NCBI GenBank assembly: GCA_035352715.1
Contig: DAOPYE010000045.1
Location: 1 to 19,522, forward strand
Source of the DNA: DAOPYE01 sp035352715
Lineage (GTDB): Bacteria > Acidobacteriota > Holophagae > Holophagales > Holophagaceae
Reading direction: 5' to 3'
DNA: 19,522 nt
Shown: one piece after another, positions 8,765 through 15,319 of the stretch
Position numbering within the stretch: position 1 is the stretch's first letter
Layout: each line of letters starts with the position of its first letter
Notes under the pieces: generated by a model
Databases searched by the model: none
Told to the model about the DNA's origin: nothing
Seen by the model: only the letters and a program-made list of their open reading frames with translations
Program-made: the position numbers and the translations under genes

Positions 8765-10216
8765 TCATGAGACCTCGGTGACATGGCCCGCGCTTCTGGG
8801 GTCAAAGTCGATGCCCGCCTTCTTGCAACTGGCGATGAAACTCTCGCGGTCCTGACACTTCAGGTAGGCCTCCATGGGCTCCACCTTGCGGTCGTGAACG
8901 AGCTGGATCAGGGCCTCGTTGTGGCTCATCTGGCCATAGCTTCCGCCCTTCATCGCGCTGGGGATCTGATCGAATTTCCCGTCGCGGATGAGATCGCAGA
9001 TGACGGGATTGTTGAAGAGCGTCTCCAGCGCCGCCGCCATGCCTCCGCCACTGGCGCGGCGCAGCAGCGTGTGCCCGACGACGGCTCGAAGGCATTCCGC
9101 CAGGCGGCCTCGGATGCGCGCCTGGTTCTCAACCGGGAAGGCATCGAGCATGTAGTAGAACGTATCGACGAGCGACGTGCTCTGAAGCGTCGCGAAGACC
9201 ACATGCCCCGTGCGGGAGGCCTGGAGCGCCAGCTCGATGCCTTCGGCGTCGCGCAGCTCGCCGATGGCCAGGATATCTGGGGCTTGGCGCATGGCGGCGC
9301 GGATCGTTTGGTGCTGGCGGATGGGGTCGCGCCCCACCTCGCGCTGTCGCAGCAGGCCGCTGCCCTCGGAGAATTCGAACTCCACGCTGTCGTGGATGCC
9401 GACGATGTAGGCCTGACGGCTGCGGTGCGCGGCTTCCAGTAGGCACGCCATGGTGGTGCTCTTGCCGCAGCCCATGGGCCCCGTGAACAGCACCAGGCCC
9501 TGGTTGAGCTGCGCCAGGCGCTGGATCGTTTCTCCCAGTCCCAGCGTACTTGCGTCCGGGACGCTCTTGGGGATCACGCGGATGGCGATGGAAGGGCCGG
9601 CCGCGTCATGGAAAAGGCTCACGCGGATGCGGTGCAGCTCCTTGGGATCCCCCTGGCTGAACTCGGTGTTCCGGCCATCGCTGAAGGCCTGCAGGATGGG
9701 CTGCGGGGCCAATTCCGCAAGGGCCTCTTCCAGATCTCCGGCGCTGGGGACGCCCACATCCTCCAGCACCTCCAGCCTGCCATCCTGGCGGAAGATCGGC
9801 GGCTCATCGGCATTCAGATAGAGATCCGATCCCCCCTTGGAAATGAGTCGAGCGATCAGCGTGTTGATGCGCGCCGCCCAGTTCGTGCCCTCGCCGGACG
9901 GACCCGAGTTGGCGGATGTGCAGCCCACCACCAGCCGCGTGCCGAGGTTGGTCCGGCAGACGAGGATCTGGAAGCGCTGGGACGCATAGACGTAATCGAA
10001 GTTCACCTTTTCGCCGCGCAGGTACGACGTCTCCGTGTCGGGCGGCAGGATTTCCTTGGCCAGGCCGTCCAGCACGGTGCCTAGCAGCTCCATGCCCCCC
10101 AGGGCCGTGCGATGTCCGCCGGGAAATTCGAGCATCGGCAAATCGCCCGGATCGAGCCGGAGGATCGGCGCTCCGCGACTGACCATGTTCTCGATGAATT
10201 TATCGATCTTGGCCAT
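8765..10216 (-). CDS. PilT/PilU-like type IV pilus ATPase with duplicated N-terminal domain
   Basis: Cytoplasmic hexameric ATPase of the pilus retraction family. The C-terminal two thirds align by eye with PilT: N-terminal domain at about 113-220 (LIARLISKGGSDLYLNADEPP), Walker A GPMGCGKST (246-254), Walker B PDILAIGELRD (313-323), then ICDLIRDGK and a C-terminal helical tail. At 483 residues it is over 100 longer than typical PilT. Residues 1-105 look like a second, degraded copy of the N-terminal domain. The Asp-box normally reading TIEDPIEF is GIHDSVEF (His275 for Glu), and the His-box TLHT is TLQS (Gln345 for His). It may be a weak or regulatory motor, like PilU, or act in something other than retraction. 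Start has AGGGAG upstream. No pilus genes adjoin it. Confidence 0.85.
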   Translation of the reverse strand: MAKIDKFIENMVSRGAPILRLDPGDLPMLEFPGGHRTALGGMELLGTVLDGLAKEILPPDTETSYLRGEKVNFDYVYASQRFQILVCRTNLGTRLVVGCTSANSGPSGEGTNWAARINTLIARLISKGGSDLYLNADEPPIFRQDGRLEVLEDVGVPSAGDLEEALAELAPQPILQAFSDGRNTEFSQGDPKELHRIRVSLFHDAAGPSIAIRVIPKSVPDASTLGLGETIQRLAQLNQGLVLFTGPMGCGKSTTMACLLEAAHRSRQAYIVGIHDSVEFEFSEGSGLLRQREVGRDPIRQHQTIRAAMRQAPDILAIGELRDAEGIELALQASRTGHVVFATLQSTSLVDTFYYMLDAFPVENQARIRGRLAECLRAVVGHTLLRRASGGGMAAALETLFNNPVICDLIRDGKFDQIPSAMKGGSYGQMSHNEALIQLVHDRKVEPMEAYLKCQDRESFIASCKKAGIDFDPRSAGHVTEVS

Positions 10217-10278
10217 ACAGGCTCCCTGGCATTTGCGTTTTGGGGAAGCCTATCAAATTGGAAGTATCAGGTCGCCAT

Positions 10279-10311
10279 AAAAATGCGCCCGCCGGAGGAT
10301 CCGACGGGCGC
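10279..10311 (-). terminator. Intrinsic terminator after the alpha-galactosidase gene
   Basis: On the minus-strand RNA, GCGCCCGTCGG and CCGGCGGGCGC form an 11-bp stem (one G-U) with a 5-nt loop, followed by A and five U. It begins 18 nt after the stop codon at 10330. Confidence 0.85.
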
Positions 10312-10329
10312 GGCAGGGCAGGGCGCTGG

Positions 10330-11907
10330 CTACTTGGTGGCCGGAACGCTCACGATCCGGTAGAGCTCCGCGCTGTGGGCTTCGACGGAGACCTTGAGAT
10401 CTCCCTTGAATTCCCCAAGGTCTTTCTGGCGCCAGAGATCCCGGGCCTTGCGCGGTCCACCCAGGCCCAGGCGATCCAGTTTGGTGTTGATGACGTGGGT
10501 TACGTCGCCGCGGTTGAAGAAGGCCAGGGCGCAGCTGCCGTCCTCGAGCTCCTTCTTGTAGACATCGATGGAACCCTGAGTGGAGACGCGCTTGCCCTGC
10601 TTGCCGAGCGCGTCCTGGTTCACGGCGATTACTTCGTCGTTGCTCAGCAGATTGAGCGTGAAGGGATCCAGGCGCTCCAGGTCACAGCCGATGAGCAGCG
10701 GCGAGGCCAGCACCGACCAGAGGGTGATGTGGCTGTACTGCTCCGCAGCCGAGAGGCGCGTGTAGTGCAGGTTGTCGCCCCAGCCCACCCAGCCGATCAC
10801 CAGCATGTCCGGGTCATTGAAGTGGCCGGGCGCGGCGTGATCCGTCCATGCGTCCTGGTTGAAGCCGATCTCGGAAACCGAGTGCTGGTAGGGCCCGGGC
10901 TCGTCCCAGGTGTCCCACATGTCGCCGGTGGTTCGCCAGCTGTTGGCCAGTTTGCCAAAGGCTTCGGCGTGCTCGATAGGAGCCGCGTTTGAAAGGCTGA
11001 ACACGATGTCGCGGCCCGTGGCGCGCAGGGCTTCCGACATCTCCTTGGTGTGGGGGATGTCATTGGGATACCAGTCGTATTTCAGGTAGTCGAAGCCCCA
11101 CTGGGCCCACTGATTCGCATCCTGCTTGGTGAATGCGTATTTCCCGAAGCGCTGGTAGGGCTGGTAGTCCTTGTATTCCTTGAAGGCCACCCAGGAGCCG
11201 TTGGATTCCTCGCTGGAGCCGCCGTTGAAGCCCGCATAGGTGGTGATCCAGGGGCTGGAGTAGATGCCCGCTTTCAGGCCCAGGCCGTGGATATCCGCGC
11301 AGAGTTTCTTCATGTCGGGAAAGCGATCGTTGGCCTGGAGGGCCAGGGTCTTGGGATCGCGCCGGCCCTGCCAGGTGTCGTCGATGTTCACGTACATCCA
11401 GCCATGGCTCGCCAGGCCCGAGGACACAAGGGCTTTGGCGGAGCGCAGGACCTTGTCCTGGCTCACGGCCTGGGCCCAGCAGTTCCAGCTGTTCCAACCC
11501 ATGGGCGGCGTCAGCGCGATCTTGTCGCCCACGACGATGCGGAAGGCTTTTTCCGCGGATCCCAGGGCGTTCTTGACCTTGAAGGTGATCTTGTATTCGC
11601 CCTTCGTTTTGATCTTGCCCGTGATGATGCCCGTGGATTCATTTACGGACAGTCCTGCGGGCAAGCCTGTGACGGTGTAGCTCATGGGCCGCTGACCCGT
11701 GGCGGGGATGGCATAGAGGAAATCCGCGCCAGCCGTGACGCCGAAGATGTTGGGGCCATTGATGCGCGGGGTCGCCGGGGGCAGGGGGGTTCGGATCTCG
11801 GCTCCCTGGACGGAAGCGGGAAGCGGCACGGACTGGGCAGGCGCCGCGATGAAGGACAGCGCCCCAAGGGTGAGCGGAGAGATCTTCCGCAGGAAATGTC
11901 TGGCCAT
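10330..11907 (-). CDS. GH27 alpha-galactosidase, secreted, with N-terminal Ig-like domain
   Basis: Glycoside hydrolase that removes alpha-linked galactose from oligosaccharides or galactomannan. Of 525 residues, 1-25 look like a signal peptide (basic start, hydrophobic core, APAQS cleavage area), so it acts in the periplasm or outside. Residues about 50-128 form a putative Ig domain (TGLPAGLSVNESTGIITG pattern). The catalytic barrel starts at LTPPMGWNSWN (132-142) and has VNIDDTWQ, GFDYLKYDWY with nucleophile Asp278, the NDPDM motif (364-368) holding the acid/base, SPLLIGCDL and VIAVNQDALGKQG. A C-terminal beta domain ends the protein. The ATG has GAGGTG close upstream; longer in-frame starts would run through the upstream terminator. 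The exact sugar linkage is unknown. Confidence 0.93.
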   Translation of the reverse strand: MARHFLRKISPLTLGALSFIAAPAQSVPLPASVQGAEIRTPLPPATPRINGPNIFGVTAGADFLYAIPATGQRPMSYTVTGLPAGLSVNESTGIITGKIKTKGEYKITFKVKNALGSAEKAFRIVVGDKIALTPPMGWNSWNCWAQAVSQDKVLRSAKALVSSGLASHGWMYVNIDDTWQGRRDPKTLALQANDRFPDMKKLCADIHGLGLKAGIYSSPWITTYAGFNGGSSEESNGSWVAFKEYKDYQPYQRFGKYAFTKQDANQWAQWGFDYLKYDWYPNDIPHTKEMSEALRATGRDIVFSLSNAAPIEHAEAFGKLANSWRTTGDMWDTWDEPGPYQHSVSEIGFNQDAWTDHAAPGHFNDPDMLVIGWVGWGDNLHYTRLSAAEQYSHITLWSVLASPLLIGCDLERLDPFTLNLLSNDEVIAVNQDALGKQGKRVSTQGSIDVYKKELEDGSCALAFFNRGDVTHVINTKLDRLGLGGPRKARDLWRQKDLGEFKGDLKVSVEAHSAELYRIVSVPATK

Positions 11908-11948
11908 GAACACCTCGCGAGAAAAGGATCGTAACGAGGCCTCCGCCC

Positions 11949-11998
11949 AAAAAAGACCGGCCTGGAGGCGTTGCGCGAACGCCAGCATAGGCCGGTCT
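11949..11998 (-). terminator. Intrinsic terminator after trpB2
   Basis: On the minus-strand RNA an outer 10-bp stem AGACCGGCCT / AGGCCGGTCT encloses an inner 6-bp hairpin (GGCGTT / AACGCC, loop of 5), followed by six U. It starts 52 nt after the trpB2 stop and 41 nt before the alpha-galactosidase start, so the two genes are probably separate transcription units. Confidence 0.9.
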
Positions 11999-12049
11999 CT
12001 TGTGAGAGTTGAAGTTAAGTTTTGTAAGATTCGGGTCGGGCTGGATGCC

Positions 12050-13354
12050 CTACACGTCCTGAAGCTGGCCGTCGAAATAGGCTTCGTACGCCGCCAGGTC
12101 CAGGAAGCCATGGCCGCTCAGGTTGAAGACGATCACCTTCTTCTGGCCTTCCTCCTTGGCCTTGTTCGCCTCAACGATGGCTGCGGCGATGGCGTGGGAG
12201 GATTCCGGCGCGGGCAGCAGGCCCTCCGTTCGCGCGAAGAGGGCACCAGCCTCGAAGGCCTGGGTCTGGCGGATGGCGGTGGCTTCGATGAGCCCGAGGC
12301 TCATGGCATGGCTCACGGTGGGTGCCATGGCGTGGTAGCGCAGGCCGCCCGCGTGGATGCTGGGAGGCATGAACTCCGAACCCAGGGTGTACATCTTCAT
12401 CAGCGGCGTGGTGCCGGCCACATCGCCGAAGTCGTAGCGGAACTCGCCCTTCGTGAGCGAGGGGCAGGCCGCGGGTTCCGCAGCGATGATGCGGTAGTTC
12501 TTTCCTTCCGTGATCTTCTTGCGGATGAAGGGGAAGGCGATGCCCGCGAAATTGCTGCCGCCGCCCGCGCAGCCGATGACGATATCCGGCTCCTCGCCCG
12601 CCAGCTCCATCTGCTTGATGGCTTCCTCGCCGATGACGGTCTGGTGCAGGCACACGTGGTTCAGCACGCTGCCCAGGCTGTACTTCGTGCCAGGCGTCGT
12701 TACGGTCGCTTCGATGGCTTCGCTGATGGCGATGCCCAGGCTGCCTGCGCAGTGGGGATCCTTCTCGAGGATGCTGCGGCCGAAGGCCGTTTTGTCGCTG
12801 GGGCTGGCGTAGACCGTCGCGTCGTATGTCTCCATGAGCATGCGGCGATACGGTTTCTGGTGGTAGCTCACCTTCACCATCCAAACCTTGCACTCAATGC
12901 CCATCAGTTTGCAGGCAAACGCAAGGCTGGAGCCCCACTGGCCCGCGCCCGTTTCGGTGGCGATGTGCTTGATGCCTTCCTGCTTGTTGTAGTACGCCTG
13001 GGCCACGGCCGTGTTGGGCTTGTGGCTGCCCGAGGGGCTCACGCCTTCGTACTTGTAGTAGATGTGCGCAGGGGTTCCGAGCACCTTTTCCAGACGGACG
13101 GCGCGCACCAGAGGAGTGGGCCGCCAAAGGGACAACATGTCGTGGACTTCTTCGGGGATATCGATCCAGCGTTCGGTGCTGGCTTCCTGCGCCACAATGG
13201 CTTCAGGAAAGATCGCCTTCAGGGCTTCCGGCGAGATGGGCTCTTTCGTGCCGGGGTGCAGGGGCGCGGCCATCGGTACGGGGAAATCTGCAGCGATGTT
13301 GTACCACTGGTGCGGGATTTCCTTTTGGGTGAGATCAAAACGGGTCTGCAGCAT
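12050..13354 (-). CDS. trpB2: TrpB2-type tryptophan synthase beta chain (TrpB-like PLP enzyme)
   Basis: A second tryptophan synthase beta subunit, of the longer TrpB2 class (434 residues). It has the extended N-terminal region typical of that class, WRPTPLVRA, SGSHKPNTA with the PLP lysine Lys112, ETGAGQWG, and the phosphate loop GCAGGGSNFAG. TrpB2 enzymes elsewhere make tryptophan from indole and serine but bind TrpA poorly; indole salvage or serine deamination are proposed roles. It lies alone, 3.4 kb upstream of the trp leader and with its own terminator, so it escapes the trp attenuator. The ATG has GGAG 8 nt upstream. A CATAAT at 13424-13419 could be its -10 element, but no good -35 is seen. 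Confidence 0.93.
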   Translation of the reverse strand: MLQTRFDLTQKEIPHQWYNIAADFPVPMAAPLHPGTKEPISPEALKAIFPEAIVAQEASTERWIDIPEEVHDMLSLWRPTPLVRAVRLEKVLGTPAHIYYKYEGVSPSGSHKPNTAVAQAYYNKQEGIKHIATETGAGQWGSSLAFACKLMGIECKVWMVKVSYHQKPYRRMLMETYDATVYASPSDKTAFGRSILEKDPHCAGSLGIAISEAIEATVTTPGTKYSLGSVLNHVCLHQTVIGEEAIKQMELAGEEPDIVIGCAGGGSNFAGIAFPFIRKKITEGKNYRIIAAEPAACPSLTKGEFRYDFGDVAGTTPLMKMYTLGSEFMPPSIHAGGLRYHAMAPTVSHAMSLGLIEATAIRQTQAFEAGALFARTEGLLPAPESSHAIAAAIVEANKAKEEGQKKVIVFNLSGHGFLDLAAYEAYFDGQLQDV

Positions 13355-13494
13355 TCAATGGACTCCATGCAGGAAGTGGTATGGGCGCGAAACATGAACT
13401 GGAAAAGGATCAGTCATCATTATGCCATGGCACAGCGGGAGCATGGCTTCGGACGCGGCTGTTCTTCACAGTGTAGAATGGCCTGGGGGTTGGA

Positions 13495-13920
13495 ATGGCA
13501 TTCACACCGGGCTCCAAACGCGGACAGATGGCCGACATCAACATGACGCCGATGATCGACGTGATGCTGGTTCTGTTAATCATCTTCATGGTCGCTGCGC
13601 CCATGCTGACCACGGGGGTGGACGTGAACCTGCCGGAAAGCCGGACGGGCAAGAACCTTGAAAGCGAAGCGATCACGGTTTCGCTGGCGGCGGATGGACG
13701 CTTGCAGTTCGATAACCAGTTCGTGCAGGAACCCGCGCTCAAGAAGCTGTTGCGCGAGCGCGCCTCGGAGGGTCGCAAGCGGCCTGTGTTGGTCCGCGCG
13801 GATCACAATATTCCCTATGGCCGCGTGATCGCCGTGGTGGATGCCATCCGCGAAGCCGGTTTCACGCAGGTTGGCTTTGTGACCCAGGGGGTTCCTTCCA
13901 TGCGGGAAGAGCCCAAGTGA
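13495..13920 (+). CDS. ExbD/TolR family biopolymer transport protein
   Basis: Inner-membrane stator subunit that couples the proton gradient to TonB or TolA movement. The 141-residue protein has a short cytoplasmic N-terminus, then ADINMTPMIDVMLVLLIIFMV with the conserved proton-path Asp22 in the single membrane helix, and a periplasmic domain with VDVNLPES and VLVRADHNIPYGRVIAVVDAIREAGF. Length and motifs match the family. The ATG has a GGGGGT stretch upstream. TAGAAT at 13474 could be a -10, without a matching -35. The partner ExbB/TolQ is not encoded beside it: upstream lies the divergent trpB2. The next gene overlaps by 4 nt (GTGA). TolR and ExbD cannot be told apart from sequence alone. 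Confidence 0.92.
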   Translation: MAFTPGSKRGQMADINMTPMIDVMLVLLIIFMVAAPMLTTGVDVNLPESRTGKNLESEAITVSLAADGRLQFDNQFVQEPALKKLLRERASEGRKRPVLVRADHNIPYGRVIAVVDAIREAGFTQVGFVTQGVPSMREEPK

Positions 13921-14732
13921 GCAGAGATCTCTATCAACTGCTTCAGGAGCGTGCGCGCCTGTCCGTGATGCGCTGGCCCGCCGGACTCGCCCTGAGTCTC
14001 GGCGCCCATGGGCTGCTGCTGGGCGTCGTGCTGCTGGCTCCGAAGGCATCCCAGGGTGTCACCGAAACCAAGGTCACGTGGGTCAGTCTGCCCGCGGCCG
14101 CAGGTGGCGTCTCGGGTGGCTCAGACGCCATGGAGGAAGGTGAACAGGGTGAGCGCCAGCGACGGGTGGAGGAAGTGGCGCCCAAGTCGGATGAGAAGGC
14201 GGGTGCGGTGACGCCCAACGCCTTCGGCGAGAAACGGACAACCGCTGTCAAAGGGACGAATCAGGATTCGACAAGTCTTGGCAAAGCCCCGGTGGCGGCG
14301 AAAGGCAAGAATCCCACGCCCACGCCCGTTCGGGGCGCGGCCGGGCACGGCGGCGGATCCGGCATCGGCGAAGGTTCCGGCGTCCCGGGCTTGAGAGCTT
14401 CTGGCGGCGCGCAAGGCGGAATGGGGCTCATCGGCGACCTGGATGGCGCAAACTTTCCCTTTGTCTGGTACCTGCAACAGGTCCAGAACCGCATCACTGG
14501 CAACTGGAGCCGCATGAGCAATGCCCAGGGGCGCGTCCAGATCTATTTCCGCATCAAGCGCGACGGGTCACTGGAGGGCATTCGCGTGGATAGTCCGTCC
14601 GGCAACGGCGGCCTGGATCAAAGCGCGCTGCTGGCGGTGAAGCGTTCCGATCCATTGCCTCGCCTGCCCGAAGGGTTCGATGGCGGCACCCTCGGCGTGC
14701 GGTTCTGGTTTTCCTACACCGGCGGCAACTGA
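13917..14732 (+). CDS. TolA/TonB-like energy transducer protein
   Basis: Periplasm-spanning protein of 271 residues. The N-terminal anchor helix (about 22-41) contains the S-x-x-x-H signature (Ser27, His31) through which TonB and TolA contact the ExbB-ExbD or TolQ-TolR motor. A low-complexity Gly/Lys/Pro-rich linker follows (about 50-175), including GHGGGSGIGEGSG. The C-terminal domain (about 180-271: VWYLQQVQNRITGNWSRM, VQIYFRIKRDGSLEGIRV, DQSALLAVKRSDPLPRLP) is TonB-C/TolA-like. The GTG start overlaps the ExbD stop and has GGAAGAG in front, so both proteins are made together. Its 3' end overlaps the opposite-strand gene by 19 nt. Outer-membrane target unknown. Confidence 0.85.
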   Translation: MSRDLYQLLQERARLSVMRWPAGLALSLGAHGLLLGVVLLAPKASQGVTETKVTWVSLPAAAGGVSGGSDAMEEGEQGERQRRVEEVAPKSDEKAGAVTPNAFGEKRTTAVKGTNQDSTSLGKAPVAAKGKNPTPTPVRGAAGHGGGSGIGEGSGVPGLRASGGAQGGMGLIGDLDGANFPFVWYLQQVQNRITGNWSRMSNAQGRVQIYFRIKRDGSLEGIRVDSPSGNGGLDQSALLAVKRSDPLPRLPEGFDGGTLGVRFWFSYTGGN

Positions 14733-15169
14733 TCCGTGTTCTCGGCCGTTTTCCTGTGCTTGATCAGCACCAGGGTGCTGCCTTCGGGGTGCTTTTTCAG
14801 CTCGACGCTGTCCATGACCTGCTTCATGAAGTAGACGCCGCGGCCACCAGGCTTCAGCAGGTTCTCGGGCAGGTTCGGATTCGGGATCTTGTCCAGATCA
14901 ATGCCGCAGCCCTGGTCCTCGATGAGGATCTCCAGTGTTTGCTGGGAGGGCACGAAGGTCACCTTCACGGTCTTGTGCTTGTCCAGCTTGTTGCCATGGC
15001 GCATGGCGTTGGCGATGCCTTCCTGGATCGCCAGCCATAACCGCTCGCCGTCCTCGTGGCTGAAGCTCATGTGCTTCAGGAGTTCCGAGCCCACGACCTG
15101 GATGAGATCGATGAAGCGCAGATCCGTATTGCATGTCAGCGAAACCGGAAGAAGGGGGGCGGCAGCCAT
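14714..15169 (-). CDS. RsbW/SpoIIAB-like anti-sigma or histidine-kinase-type ATPase protein
   Basis: A single HATPase_c domain protein of 151 residues, like the anti-sigma serine kinases. The N-box reads WLAIQEGIANAMRHGN (Glu50, Asn54, His58), the G1 box EDQGCGID (84-91), and the G2 box GGRGVYFMKQVMD (108-120). There is no dimerisation or receiver domain, so it is not a full sensor kinase. In other bacteria such proteins bind and phosphorylate an anti-sigma antagonist (STAS) or hold a sigma factor; neither partner is encoded nearby. The start at 15169 has AGG 9 nt upstream. The frame runs far upstream through ispH on paper, which is a shadow. It overlaps the TolA-like gene tail to tail by 19 nt. 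Confidence 0.85.
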   Translation of the reverse strand: MAAAPLLPVSLTCNTDLRFIDLIQVVGSELLKHMSFSHEDGERLWLAIQEGIANAMRHGNKLDKHKTVKVTFVPSQQTLEILIEDQGCGIDLDKIPNPNLPENLLKPGGRGVYFMKQVMDSVELKKHPEGSTLVLIKHRKTAENTDQLPPV

Positions 15170-15319
15170 ATTCAAATACCTACGAATGTCCGAACGGTCC
15201 ACGTTACTTGGAAATCGTGCCCTTGGAACAGAAAATTTGCATTGGCGGGTTCCGTGGCCTTCGGAAGGGCGCCGGGGTATCCTGAAGGTGACCGGTTTGG
15301 TCGGGTTTATGGGGGCGTC

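Noticed and set aside
11908..12111. Upstream extension of the alpha-galactosidase
   Set aside because: It passes through the strong trpB2 terminator and would bury the signal peptide.
13448..13479. Promoter for the ExbD gene from TAGAAT at 13474
   Set aside because: The -10 is good but the best -35 (TTCGGA) would need a 20-bp spacer, and the untranslated leader would be only about 9 nt.
11735..13546. Plus-strand frame of 603 codons
   Set aside because: Antisense to trpB2 and part of the galactosidase gene; no domain recognisable.
15056..15319. 88-codon upstream extension of the IspH-UbiA gene
   Set aside because: It covers the 5' part of the opposite-strand RsbW-like gene; IspH proteins begin at KVIVAKTAGFC.
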